Shown: positions 1 to 11,432 of the stretch, piece by piece
Position numbering within the stretch: position 1 is the stretch's first letter
Layout: each line of letters begins with the position of its first letter
NCBI GenBank assembly: GCA_016647705.1
Contig: CM028328.1
Span: forward strand, 7,078,114-7,142,113
Origin: Eucommia ulmoides
Taxonomy: Eukaryota; Streptophyta; Magnoliopsida; Garryales; Eucommiaceae
Direction: 5' to 3'
Length of the DNA stretch: 64,000 nucleotides
Translations under genes and position numbers: made by a program
The notes under the pieces: model-generated
Told to the model about the DNA's origin: nothing
What the model saw: only the letters and a program-made list of their open reading frames with translations
Databases searched by the model: none

Positions 1-215
1 CAACATGTAGGTTATAAAACTTAATCAATCACATGTTTAACACAAAATCACCCATGTGGGTGAATTCCATCATAAAAAATGATAGAATGACTGACTTGAC
101 TTCATACAATTTGTGTACTTCAAGGTTTAATGTGTTCAAATTAAAAGTATAAGGGCTAGAGTGAGATTTCTCTAAAACTTCAGGTGTACAAAGTGCAAAA
201 AACTCACAATAAAAT
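1..215. repeat. Fragment of a dispersed foldback-type element
   Basis: This stretch resembles the right half of the element at 40985-41405. Both contain a 'cataaaaaatga' block, then 'gtacttcaaggtttaa' (or a near match), then 'gtgttcaaattaaaagtat', then a stretch reading 'tctaaaacttca' or similar. It appears to be cut off by the window edge. It has no coding capacity. A weaker match lies near 10785-10900. The family is inferred from shared sequence and I cannot name it. Confidence 0.45.
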
Positions 216-589
216 TTTGTTTTTGCAATTTCTGTTTGTGTAGCAGGATGTGGACTTCAGGTGGCATTTGTTTCCATTCACAGATTTCTATTTCTGTTCT
301 TAAAAAGCTTGAAAAAGAAATAGAAATCTGGGAACACAATTATTTATGAGAACAAAAAATACTAAAACAAATGGCACCTAATTATCAAATGTAACAAGTC
401 ATTAAATCCCAAGTCTTTCATTAAACTTTTTAACCCATTTAGGCAAAAACCACTTAAAGAAATTGCTTCAGTTTTCAGTCTTTTAAGTAGAGATGCAAAT
501 GAATAATTCTTAAACCATCCTCATCCTTTTGCAGCTCCAACAATGGCCTCTATCATCAAACTTCTACAAAAAGCCATTTTCTCTCTCAA

Positions 590-1115
590 AACCGGGGCAT
601 ACCGAATCCTTAAAAATATCTTCGTGGGTTTCCCAAATGGCAACTGGGGCACTTCGAATGCCCTAGAGGCAAACAACCTGATGTCAGGGTACCTGGCGAT
701 GGACGGGTCACCCCTTCGTTTATAAACCAGGTTCGCCTGTTAGTGAACAGGTGATTCTCATACTGCCTGCATAGCGGCAATTAGCTACCTGCTGTTTGGG
801 GACGACGATGTTCTCCGGAGCATGCAGACATGAGCATGCAGAGATTCATGTCGGACCCACAATCTCATCACTACCGCCTCAACCTTTTGGACATTAGCTT
901 CATATGGCAACGTTTGAGCCTCCCAGCGAGTTCGTTTTCGCTTGGGAACGGCAGCTGCATTATTGATTCCGGAGCGGCGGTCTCCGTGATTGCTACAAGG
1001 CCTTCCGACCCAAACATGCGGCTTGTGTGTGTGGCGTTGATCAGCAGAACGGTGACTTTACTGGGAGCATTTCAGCAGACGAAGAACTCTCTATATATAT
1101 CAATTGTGTGTTTTA
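590..1115 (+). pseudogene. Pepsin-like (nepenthesin/CDR1-type) aspartic protease, C-terminal fragment, decayed
   Basis: Pieces of a plant A1-family aspartic protease can be read across several frames. First comes a region like 'GFPNGNWG..FEANNLMSG' (about 620-690). Then follow SFINQVRLLVNR (about 710-750), FSYCLHSGN (about 752-780) and YLLFGDDDVLRSMQT (about 787-830). One longer open stretch (830-1177) contains YRLNLLDIS and CIIDSGAAVSVI. DSG at 964-972 matches the second catalytic aspartate motif of the family. The N-terminal half with the first DTGS is missing. At least two frame changes and stops (for example TGA before FSYCL, TAG after HSGN) make it non-functional. No promoter or terminator was recognised. 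Assignment rests on motif order only; a search could shift the exact subfamily. Confidence 0.65.
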
Positions 1116-1336
1116 TTATATTCAAATGCTTGTCTTGGTTCTTCCTTTTACTGAGGTTCAAGTGTTGTTCTTTTTGAGGGATATTTTAGTTATTTATTAG
1201 TATCTTATTATTATAAGGGTAATTTATAATAAATCCAAGGCCTATTATTAATTTATTCTTATACCTATGTAGTCATTTAAGTTTAAAGAAAAATTCAATT
1301 AGCATATAGTAATTTTTTGCTGTATAATAACATTTA

Positions 1337-1462
1337 AGGATAAAGACCTTTTTGGTCTCTGACAAATGTCTCGAGTGTCCAATAGGTTCTTAACTTTTGT
1401 AACTCGACAATTTGACCCTTAACATTTCAAAATCGTTCCAAATTGGCCCTTATGTTAAGTTT
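1337..1462 (+). repeat. Left terminal inverted repeat of the Mutator-like element
   Basis: It begins 'aggataaagac' and matches the reverse complement of 2755-2878 through 'caaaatcgttccaaattggc'. Beyond that the arms diverge. Confidence 0.75.
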
Positions 1463-2250
1463 TCTGTTAAATAATATTAAATTACATTTATACCCTTTAA
1501 AATTTTTAGTTGGGATATTTTTAATTTCTATCTAAAATTTAAGGGTCTATTGCGTATTTTGTTTTTCATCTACTTCGTCCCCTCCCCACCCAGCTCCATC
1601 TCTGGCGAGCCAAACCCCATCCCGCTCCATCTACGACGATCCAACCCTTGCCGAACGATACCACCGAACCAAACATCACCATCTCTGAACAACACCACCG
1701 AACCTAACAACACCACCGTCATCCTCGATCGCAACCCCAAATCGAAAATTCCGATATCGCAATCCTAAACCCTAAATCGAAGACACGGTGAGGGTTGAAA
1801 TCGAAATCAACCCTAAATCCTAAATCGTAATCTCTCATATTGTTGAGGGTTTAAATCGAAATAAAAAATCCCTAAACCCTAAATTGAAAATCCCGGATTG
1901 AAAATTCCGAAATCGTTCGGCGGTGGTGTTCGTTTTGGTTATGTTGTTCAGTTCGACAGTGTTGTTTGTTTTGGTTGTTTTGTTCAGCGGTGTTCTTCAG
2001 TGGTGATGTTCATTTTAGTTGTGTTGTTCGGCGTTATTGTTGTTCGTTTTGGTGGTGTTCGGTGGTGGTATTGTTTTTTTTCTCACGCGGAAGCACGCAC
2101 AAATTCACACTTTCTCTCTCTAAAAAGCTCCAGAATGAACGCGTCGGAGCTAGGGTTAGCCTTTTTTCTGTTGTTTTCTTGTTCTGGATCCATGAAAAAA
2201 AATGAGTTTCTGCGATTGTTTTGGTGCGGAGCTAGGGTTCCGGCAACAAT

Positions 2251-2458
2251 GGCGGAAGCTCCGACGAGTCCCGCGGCGGTAGCCACGAGAGCGGCGGGGA
2301 CCGGACCCTCGATCGAACGTGCGTGAGCAGGACCGGTACCTGCCGATCGCGAACATCAGTCGCATCATGAAGAAGGCCCTGCCGCCCAACCGCAAGATCG
2401 CCAAGGACGCCAAGGACACGGCCCTCTCAGAGTTCATCAGCTTCGTCACCAGCGTTGG
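2251..2458 (+). pseudogene. NF-YB (HAP3) CCAAT-binding histone-fold subunit, captured fragment
   Basis: The start MAEAPTSP (2251 on) is typical of plant NF-YB proteins. After a frame change, [18 protein letters not shown] and [14 protein letters not shown] follow (2322-2422), then SEFISFVTS (to about 2456). This is the DNA-contacting N-terminal part of the histone fold that pairs with NF-YC and NF-YA on CCAAT boxes. A frameshift separates the acidic/Gly-rich leader from the fold. The residues expected between KDT and SEF (a QECV-like block) are lost by a short deletion, and the second half of the fold (EASDKCQ onward) is absent. A functional product is not expected. It lies wholly inside the Mutator-like element, so it is a captured copy and not the resident gene. 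Confidence 0.85.
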
Positions 2459-2754
2459 GTGTTTTTATGGTGTTATGTGGTGGTGTCCCTGTTGGCGGCG
2501 GTGGAAATGGTCCCTGGTGGTGGTGGGGATTTGGGGAAGTTGAAACGGTGGTGGTGGTGGGGATTTGTCAAGAGTTGCAGAGAGGAGAGGGAGATGAGTG
2601 AGAGTTAAAGAGAATTAATTTTTGACCCTTTATGTTTAGTCAAATATTTAAATAGACCCTATTAAATTTGTTAGGGTAAAAAGACGAAATTACCCATTTT
2701 TTAAAACATAAAATGACCAAAATATCCTTACTTTCAAGTTGACCATTAACGTTG

Positions 2755-2878
2755 ACCTAACAGAAGGGCCAATTTGGAACGATTTTGAAATGTCAAGGGT
2801 CAAATTGTCGAGTTGCAAAAGTTAAGAGTCAATTGGACATCCGAGACATTTGTCAGAAACAAAAAAAGTCTTTATCCC
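2755..2878 (-). repeat. Right terminal inverted repeat of the Mutator-like element
   Basis: This is the inverted partner of 1337-1462 and ends '...gtctttatccc'. It is followed by the second copy of the 9-bp target duplication. Confidence 0.75.
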
Positions 2879-3224
2879 TAACATGTACATCTCTAATTCA
2901 TTTTGTTATTGTTGATATTATTATTGTACAATAATATTTGCATCCCCTCATTCAAATTGTTACTATTAACATTGTTGCTGGACAATAATATTTGCATTCT
3001 CCTATTTATTATGTTGTTGTTAATGTAATGAGAGAATATATATTTGATAAAAGTTGCTGTACAACAAATTCTGTGAAGGTGTTTTCTTAAAATTTAAATA
3101 AATTAATGTATTTTACTTGGTATAAATTTTGTTCCTTGTGGCCCATTGCAAAAATGGGTGTTAGCCTAAAAAATCCTTATTATAAATAGATAGAGAGGCT
3201 AACCAATAACCACTTATGCTGAAT
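2879..3224. other. AT-rich spacer, no gene seen
   Basis: It is low-complexity and AT-rich, with an 'ataatatttgca' motif repeated at about 2930 and 2985. I see no coding signal, RNA gene or element terminus. Confidence 0.5.
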
Positions 3225-3660
3225 TTAGTACGTTGAAATGGAATGGAATGACAATAGGATTTAAATTAGTATGGTAATGGAATGATCATTACCATTCCTA
3301 TGTTTAGTAACAAAAATGATTATATGTAGCATTGGAATGACATCAAAGGATAAAATAATATTTTAATTAAATTTTTAAATATAATAATAGTTAATTTAAT
3401 TAAATTTAATTCCAATTCAAATATTTGGTTATTATTTGGTCTTATTTTTTGACCGATGAATGATTAAAATCTAATTCCATATAATTTGGATTAGCTAATA
3501 TCAAGTTTATCTTGGTATTGGTTAATCCCTTGTTTTGTGTGATTAAAGAATCCTTGAGAATGAGAATGAGATTTAATCCTATGTATCAAATATAAGAATG
3601 AAATAATTATTTCTATGGCTATTTCAATCCCATCTCGAATCCTGCGTACCAAATACAAAT
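3225..3660. repeat. Putative short MITE-like element
   Basis: The left side ('tttagtacgttgaaatggaatg') and the reverse complement of the right side ('tttggtacgcaggattcgag') are imperfectly inverted. Both continue into GGAATG/GGGATTG-rich sequence, as in many plant hAT-type miniature elements. I could not find a clean 8-bp target duplication. It has no coding content. Confidence 0.3.
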
Positions 3661-4131
3661 AAGTCATCCCATTCTTTTCTTTTCTACTTTAGTAGTTTTA
3701 TGCCAAGGGTTTGTGTGGTTATAGTTAGACTGCTCTAATAATGTTAACTTTAATTATACTAAATTATTATAAGAGAAACTTCAAAAGAAATAAAATAAAA
3801 TTCTTAAATTTTTATATGAACCCTTCTTGATTAATGTAAGTCCCGTTATATTTTTAAGAATTTTTATTAAAATATAGTGGTAAATTTTTGGAAAATTTTT
3901 TGAGAGGTCTCAAGTTTTAAAAAATCACTTTCTAAGGACCATCTCATATGTTAAAAATTTAATGTTACAGACTCCGCAAAGTGGTAATTTTATGGAATGG
4001 GACCTTTAAAAGAATTTCCCTATATTTTTTTTCTCCATAATTATAAGATGTAGTAAAGCTAATTTCTTATAACTGCAGCCGGAGAGAGGGACTCAAAAAA
4101 TTATGAAAATAGCACTAAAATAATGAAATCC

Positions 4132-4238
4132 GTCTAATTTTAGTAACAAAAAATTTGGTTGGACCAAATTGAAGATGAATTATAGTCTAATTTTAGTAAC
4201 AAAAAATTTGGTTGAACCAAATTGAAGATGAATTATAG
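4132..4238. repeat. Two tandem copies of a 53-bp unit
   Basis: The unit starts 'gtctaattttagtaacaaaa' and recurs 53 bases later (4132 and 4185) with a single obvious difference (ttggttgga versus ttggttgaa). It is a local duplication with no coding content. Confidence 0.85.
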
Positions 4239-4658
4239 TATAAGGAACCAAATGTGCCATCTGAAAGCCTCGTGGTCCATTTAAAAATCCACCCAAACTT
4301 AAAGTAGGAAATTGATAGAATACTCCTATACCAATGTCATTTCATTCGATTTTGAAATTGGACCAGATTGAAACAAAAATAAAAGTTGAAGAATTAAATA
4401 CGCAACTTAGTAGATCTCAAAAATCACAAACATTCACCCCAAACTTTAGAGACCGAAAATACAATTTTTGCTTAAATATATATTAACTATTACCTTCAAT
4501 TTCTATACCCAATAGTTAAATGAAAACCAAGTATTTTCTATTAACAAGAGTAATTTTTTTTTTAATTAATATTAAATTTAATGATTATTCCTGAAAATAA
4601 CCCTCAAAATGTGAAGCCAAAATGTGTAGAACAAAATATACACGGGCTTGTTTTATTA

Positions 4659-4690
4659 ACTAGTGGGTATGCACGTGCGTTGCGCGTGGA
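4659..4690 (-). repeat. Helitron 3' terminus (hairpin plus CTAGT)
   Basis: The minus strand reads CACGCGCAACGCACGTG, then CATACCCA, then CTAGT, followed by host T. The self-complementary GC-rich block a few bases before CTRRT is the usual Helitron terminator layout. The sequence just inside (4690-4920) is also related to 12000-12240. Confidence 0.75.
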
Positions 4691-5099
4691 ATGTTATAAT
4701 ATTATTATTGTGTAAATGAATATGTTTTTTTTTTTTTTTTTTTTTTATAGTATTTGGTATATATGTAATTATATATCTGTCAAATATATAGTTGTGTGTG
4801 CTAAGTTTTTGTATATGATTTGGAGTCGCAAAAGATTTTTTATAGTTAGAATGCCATTTATTTATGTGAATTTGGTAAATTGGTATTTTTTTTTTCACAC
4901 AAAGTTTGTTATTTAGAAGATCTTTGTCAAGAGAATCCTTTTCACATTCAAGAATAAAAAGAATAAATAATTGTAAAGCAAAACCTCATCGAATCACATG
5001 GAAATAATAGGAAACTTGGTGCAGTTTTGGATCATCAGATATCCTAGAAAATTTAAATGAAAACTGTAGTAGTTGTTGTAGTTGTGTAATGTATGTAAA

Positions 5100-5763
5100 T
5101 ATAATTACATCAAAAGTAGGTGTTCAATTTGTTTTAATGGCAGGGTTGTCTTCGAGACTTGTATGACTGGATGCAGTTAGTTCAAATTTGCATACATCAT
5201 GCACAATCAATTTTGATGTGAAGCATTCTTTGTCATTCATTTGGTTAATCCTTGTGAGAAAGATATAGCTTTTGCCAAAGCGATGTATCATCCCTTTGTA
5301 GAACTTGTTATATAGTCCTTCTTGGAATTGAGTTATATATCGATTAGTAATATTAATATTAATAGTGTTATTGATATGGAAAAGGTAAATGTTTTATTGT
5401 GGTTGCTTACCTTTTTTTGTTCTTCAATGTATTTTGATATTGGACAATCAATCAACCTTTCTGTAACATCAAATAAAGTGACATTAATATTTCATTTTCC
5501 GTCACCAACATTAAGCTTCATCATGTACCTGTTTGTTAAAATGCATTTATGTTTTTTAAACATTGAATTTTTTGGCTTATGATAAAGCCAATATGTTGGT
5601 TTCTTATGTTATAACTAGCTATTACCTTGGATAATATTCTGCACTGACTACCAAAATTAACTTCATTCCCTCGAACAATTTGGGTAATTATTTCGTCATC
5701 ACTATGATGTTTCTGATGAGGTGTTGTACAAGTCTTCTTTTTATTGTTGTTTCCAGAAATCAT
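5100..5763 (-). pseudogene. Deletion derivative of the RPA1-like gene
   Basis: The first exon (starting at 5763, MISGNNNKKKTCTTPH) matches the first exon of the larger RPA1-like gene (start 9372, MISRNNNEEKTCTTPH). It then jumps directly into sequence matching the zinc-ribbon exon's 3' edge and the last exon of that gene (for example CRILSKVIA, IRNQHIG, and a Gly/LFD-type stretch near 5490-5400). About 3.5 kb of the parent, holding both OB-folds and the CxxC zinc ribbon, is absent. Downstream homology continues to about 5160 and matches 6683-7140. No functional single-strand DNA-binding product is expected. Confidence 0.65.
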
Positions 5764-6999
5764 TCCTTACGCAAGAGATAAAATATATAATGCCATTTTC
5801 AAATTTTGTGTTATATATATATATATATAGTAGATTTATAAATATAAATATATTTGCACTTATCATTGTATAATTAAATAATTTTATAGTTTTGAAAAAT
5901 GGTATGAATATTTATAGATTCAATTAATTATTATTTTTAGTTATACTTTGATACTAAAAGAATTCCTATATTTTTTATATTAATTTTAATAATATTAATT
6001 TGATTGATAAGGTGTTGAAATCCTTTGGAATTTTATACTCATCCTCAAATGAAATCCCTCCTTTAAATCTCATCTCCAAATATACTCTTAATAAATTTTG
6101 TTTGAAAAAATTTACAAAGCCCCTTCCCGAACACTTCCAATGTGGGTTGGCCAATGGTAGCAAGCCTACGATTAGCACCTCAGTAGCATGTATAATGGGC
6201 CATGGCTGACATTTTTCGTTTTGTATTGTGAAATTAATCCTAGATGCTAGAATGGTTAGTGCAAGATCAATCAGATTCTTTCCTATAGCTGGGCCATGGA
6301 TTCAAGGTTGATCTTGTTGATGCAATGGGCTACTAATACATGAGCGATGTCAGGTCCTGGCTAGGCTTCTACGTCCACCCATAATTGTATCTGTAATGAT
6401 CCGATTTTCCAAGGCCATCACGCGGTTTCTCCCCTTAGATAATTAACACTACATTCTAATGACCAATATTTCATTCTAAAAAAAAAAAATTCGAGAAATT
6501 TTACAGTTACGGCAATAATTATAATTATCGAATTCTCGCATTGATTTTACAACTGTAAATAATAAATACAACTATTATAAATTATATTAATTAATATTGA
6601 ATTAAATAATTAAACCCGAATAACTATATGGTTATTCGCTCACAGGTTTGTGTCAATTTAAAAATAATAATTGTTAGTTATATGGATGCAGTTGGTTCCA
6701 ATTTGCATACATCATGCGCAATCAATTTTGATGCGAAGTATTCTTTGTCATTCATCTGGTTAATCTTTGTGAGGAAGATGTAATATTCACCAAAATGATG
6801 TATCATCCATTTGTAGAACTCGTTGTATAGTCTCTCCTGGAAGTGAGTTATATATTGATTAGTAATATTAATATTAATTGTGTTACTGATACAGAAAAGG
6901 AAAATGTTTTGTTGTGGTCGCTTACCTTTTTCTATTCTTCAATGTATTCAGATATCGAATAACCGATCAACTTTTCTGTTGCATCAAATAAAGGGACAC

Positions 7000-9668
7000 T
7001 AATATTTCATTTTCCACCACCAACAGTAAGCTTCATCATGCACTTGTTTGTTAAAATGCATTTATGTTTTTTAAACATTGAATTTTTCGACTTATGATAA
7101 AGCTAATATGTTGGTTTCTTATGTTATAACCAATTATTACCTTGGACAATATTCTGTATTTTGTGTGGAGCATTTGGTGCATTCAGCAGAGCCGTCTTTC
7201 ACATTTACTTTTTTGTTGCATCTCTTGCAAGAGTTGTACCAGATTTGGTCCATATTGTCAATGTTGAATATTGTTACTTTGAAGTAACAAAGTGACTTCT
7301 ATCATTTTTAACATTTTAGTTGTTTGTTTGACGTTTGGGTGTTGTTGTGTAATAGATACGATAGATAGTAATAGTATAATAATGAAAGTAATAAGTTATA
7401 TTTAGAATTATGTTAATTAAAGTGAATCACTGAAATATATTTGTACTTGGAATTCAGTCAATGGACGCGTTATGATATCAGTGATGTTGGTTTCTTCAGC
7501 ATTGTTGATTTTTTTCGGCCACATTTTTTTTTGCGCTTGATCCTTATTTATTGTCTCAGTAGTCCTACATATGAAGTTAAAAAATTAATTTATATGTGTG
7601 TTAATAAGTGTTAAATTTATTAAATTATTACAAAATTTTATGATATAGAAGCAAGAAAAATAGTATGTAAAGTGTGGTATATACTATGATTTTGCAATGT
7701 CAAATCTTGATGATTTTGGATTAATCTGAACAGTTGTGACCGATAATGTGGACAAGGATAGTACACCTGAATATTATATTAATAAGTCAAATTATATTAA
7801 ATGATTATTTTCCTACTTCTATTGGTGGTTAGTTGAGAGATACATTACCTCCATATGTAGACACTTTCGCTTGTGATATAGCAACTATAGGTCTATCGTC
7901 TTTAATTTGTTACAACATTTATTTATAGCTAGATCTCCCCATAATGTTAGATTGATCATGATAGACTTGTAGGTATTAAGATTTATATATATTTTAAGTG
8001 TGTGTGTATATATATATATATATATTTATTTATTTATATTTATATACATATGTGTGGTATGTGTATGTGTATGTAAATTGTTTGTGTAGCATTACTCTTC
8101 ATCTAGTAAGGATATAATGTATCGCTTCAAAGTTCCTCCAGTCGATTTGTAGATTGCAGAAACTCTTTCAACATCCATTACCATACCAAGTACATCTATG
8201 TTAAAAGAAAATGAAAAGAAAAGTTAATTCATTTAGCAAGTGAAAGTATAGTAAGTAAACAATTTTTTTCTTATTTACCCACTGTTTCTGCGGTATCTTC
8301 CATGTTGTTAATCAAAGTGAAATTATATTGCATCACATCCAATGAGATTTCTTCTGTCGCATTTGTTACGCATGTAGTAGTTGTTAATGTAATCTCAAAG
8401 TTACGGTGTGATGTGATGTACCTTGGATTTGCTGGTTTCACTAATCCATTTGTTATGCAGTATGTATCCCCTTTTAGCAATGAGTTTTTAAACTTATGAA
8501 CTGCGTCATTGAATAGGACGGTTTCTATTCGCCTACCCTGTACTTGTGTTAATAAATGTCATTGCTTTCTTTCGAACAAAAATATATATGGGTATTTGAG
8601 TATTGTTTTCTTGAAGTGTTAAATGTGTTCACTATTTAGTAAAATAAAATTGAGTTAAATAACTTACATGTTCGTCCATAAGTTTTAGTTTATGCATGTT
8701 GCTCGTCTCTCTTGTAGTTGAGTAAGTTTCTTCAATACCAGCTCTTAGGACAATAACTTTTAACATCCACTCTTTCTCATATGGGCGAAGATCATTGATT
8801 GGTATGTATGGTCCATTATGGTCTTTCAAAATTTCTCCTGTTATGCCCATATTTGCGTAATAGTAATAATTAAATATCAATATCAAGATAAACTCATATT
8901 TTGCAGAACATATATTAAGAAAGGAGATACTTTCTAAAATAGTTTTACTCAAAATTCATACAATAATAAGAGATAACTTTACAAAGTTTAATTATTTTTA
9001 TTTTAATTAATTTTAATTAAAATTACAGAAATTACTTTTGTTTAAAATAATTAAATAATATTTTCTTTGAGGGGGTTAAGTAGGAATATTGGTTTTGTTT
9101 ATTTAATCTGCGTTTGTATATATATATATATATGTATGTATGTATTGCATTTATAAGTAAAAGTAAATAGTAAAAGACTTGCAAAGAGTGTGAAAACGCG
9201 TACCTGAAGTTGAGTTCGATTGTTTCAAGACAACGTTACTAACAATATTCTTTTTAGAAGCTGAAGAAGATCCATTATTCATTTTGTATGTGGGAATTAT
9301 TTCGTCGTTACTATGATGCTGCTGATGAGGTGTTGTACAAGTCTTCTCTTCGTTGTTGTTTCTAGAAATCATTTATATATAGTGTCATTTTCAAATTTTA
9401 ATGGTCAAAATTTTCCTATATTTTTTTTATATTAATTTTAATAATATTAATTTCATTGATGGTTAGGATTTATATTATTGGAATGTAGTATTGAAGTTGT
9501 GTTACCTGATTGACTATTTGCAGAAGCTGTTGCAACAATTCGGACTTATTTCAAAGGTTGCTTCCGACTACGGGGTTTGGTAGTAAATTTCTTTTCTTCC
9601 AAACCGATGTACAAACATTTTTTCTTTACACTTGAAATTTTAGCCCTTGCATTTGATGTAGCACCCAT
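7000..9668 (-). pseudogene. Replication protein A large-subunit (RPA70)-like gene carried by the Helitron
   Basis: Proposed exons on the minus strand are: 9668-9506 (MGATSNARAK leader), 9372-9204, 8837-8668 (PINDLRPYEKEW, start of the first OB-fold), 8537-8279 (GRRIETVLFNDAV...GDTYCITNG, DBD-A), 8195-8096 (DVLGMVMDVERV), about 7970-7850 (NLTLWGDLA, DBD-B), about 7755-7690 (LSLSTLSVTTVQINP), and about 7290-7130. The last contains CKRC and CTKC (7218-7229, 7170-7181), forming the C4 zinc ribbon of DBD-C. More C-terminal sequence (LFDATEKLIG) lies near 7000. RPA70 binds single-stranded DNA; Helitron-encoded relatives are thought to help rolling-circle transposition. A 1-base frameshift in the DBD-B exon and a TGA in the last exon suggest decay. 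Splice sites are GT-AG where given. Confidence 0.75.
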
Positions 9669-9699
9669 ATTTGTTTTATCTGTGAAAAATTAGTTAATT

Positions 9700-11432
9700 A
9701 ATATGAGATAAGTAGACAGTTATTGGATTAAGCATTGAATAAACAAAGATTGTGTAATTTTATTCGGATCTCAAATATTCTTGTTGCAATTTTTTTTTCC
9801 AGGCATAATTAAAAACATCTTGTGTGCATTTTTTGATATAGGAAGAGATGTAATGCATTAAATATGAGTTTAAAATGAAGGCAACTGATTTGAGGAGAAT
9901 TATATGTATATATAATCATAGATGATGCTTTAATATTGGAACATTTAGACTAATATATTTAACAGTCATTTATTCAAACATATGGTGTGCATTTGCTTTA
10001 AGTTCAATTTAATAGATCTTTTTTAGACTTTTTTTTATATTGAGAACCAATTTTCCCATTGCAGCAACCAGACAACCCAAAAACCGAGGGAAAAGAATAA
10101 AAATGATGAAAATCAATACTTAAGTTAGCAGAGGCATTTATTCAAACATGTAGTGCTCATTTATTGCAAGTTTGATAATTGTAATTTGATAACTTGAATT
10201 CCCTTAATTTACTTTCAGTTTTCTCTATTTGCTCTAAGTTTCTGGAAATTCAATCTCAAAACAAGAAATGAAAAAGAAATAATAAATATTTTAAGATTTT
10301 TGTCGGTAGAAACCAAAAAAAAAAAAAAAAAAAATAAAATGAAAAAATCACCAAGTTAACCAAATAATTGTAGCAGTGATAACTTGCAACCGATGAAAGA
10401 TCGTTGTTAGAAAACACTTACCGAAGCGTGAAAACAACAGGACAGTCGTATCCTATTCCAAAATCGGCGGTCACTTCAATGAACTGAAATGAATACGAAA
10501 TGGTTGAAGTAAATTTTGATGCACAAAAATTTAGCAGAAAGAGTAAAGTGATGGTAGGAAGTTGGTATGTGTCGTATATATGTCGTTTTGTATGGAGGTT
10601 TGGTATGAAGTGGAAGCGATTGAGGGAGGTGGTGTTGTGTGAATGGCGTCTATTCATAATATTTCATTCAAATTTGTTAGACTGGTGTTGTGATTCAGGG
10701 GAGGTGCTGTGACAGTTATGCGAGTGTCGTTGGTGGTTTGCAGTGTGACGGATGACGGTTTGCTTCGTCTTTCATATCTTCTAAATTACAAAATGAAGTG
10801 ACATACTTTAAGATGCTATGTGTTCAAAATTATACCATAGGGACCAATAGGAAATTTATGTTAAACTTCAAGGATGCAAAGTGCAGAAAATACTCAATAT
10901 AAATATCAGGATAATATAAATATTTGTTTTTTTTTTTTTTTAATAAGGGAACACAAAAGCATAATCACCCTCTTCTTGTTGCACCTTCCAATCATAGCCG
11001 AAGTGTTATCCTATCTCAAATGCTAGTGTCTTTTTATTTTTTTATTTTTCAATGATCATATTTTTTTTACTTGTCTAATTTGTGATTTTTCGTTTAATAA
11101 TCGTATTTTTTTTTTCACTCCTACTTATTTTGTTTTCTAAAAATATATGGGTCAAAGTGAACTTTTAAAAGTTTTTATTTTTAATTTTTTTGGGCGGGTG
11201 GTAGTGGGTGGGTGGTTGTGGGGTTCCCCGGCCTTTAGGGTAGATCCGTCATTGAAAGAAGGTAAGGGTTACTTGAAATGATATAAAGATTGAAGTTTTA
11301 TACTACTACCAACAAAATGCAACGTGTATGCGTGTATATATGCATCGTTATGCATTATAAACACAAGAAAATGTGTAGTTGAATTCATTTACATACATGC
11401 ATGTGTGTGTATACATATAAATATGTATTTTA
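9700..11432. other. AT-rich interior of the Helitron, no recognisable gene
   Basis: Only short spurious frames are present, along with poly-A/T tracts (for example around 10316-10334) and an 'aacttcaaggatgcaaagtgcag' segment near 10860 that resembles the dispersed repeat at 1-215. Sequence at 10420-10740 is somewhat GC-richer and could be a 5' leader on the minus strand, but I recognise no protein there. Confidence 0.4.

Larger units (their letters stand above)
1337..2878. mobile_element. Mutator-like (Pack-MULE type) element carrying an NF-YB fragment
   Basis: Two long terminal inverted repeats bound a 1.54-kb segment. The left arm starts 'aggataaagac'; the right arm, reverse-complemented, starts 'gggataaagac'. 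They stay closely matched for about 125 bases ('tgacaaatgtctcg', 'aactcgacaatttgaccctt', 'caaaatcgttccaaattgg'). The flanks are taacattta (1328-1336) and taacatgta (2879-2887), a 9-bp target duplication with one mismatch, the size used by Mutator-like elements. No transposase is present. Between the arms are captured gene sequences, including the NF-YB remnant at 2251-2458 and CCCTAAA-rich 5'UTR-like sequence at about 1765-1885. It is therefore a non-autonomous gene-capturing element. Confidence 0.75.

Noticed and set aside
1765-1885. CCCTAAA motifs resembling telomere repeats
   Set aside because: Scattered 'aaccctaaatc' words are common in plant 5'UTRs and are not a tandem array; they lie in the captured sequence of the Mutator-like element.
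4716-4916. Poly-T-driven open frames, also near 23811-24068 and 62071-62352
   Set aside because: Runs of Phe codons from homopolymer tracts; no protein signal.
7218-7229. CKRC...CTKC considered as a retroviral-type zinc knuckle
   Set aside because: Spacing and context (WYNSCKRCNKKV...CTKCS) match the RPA70 DBD-C zinc ribbon, and OB-fold exons lie upstream.
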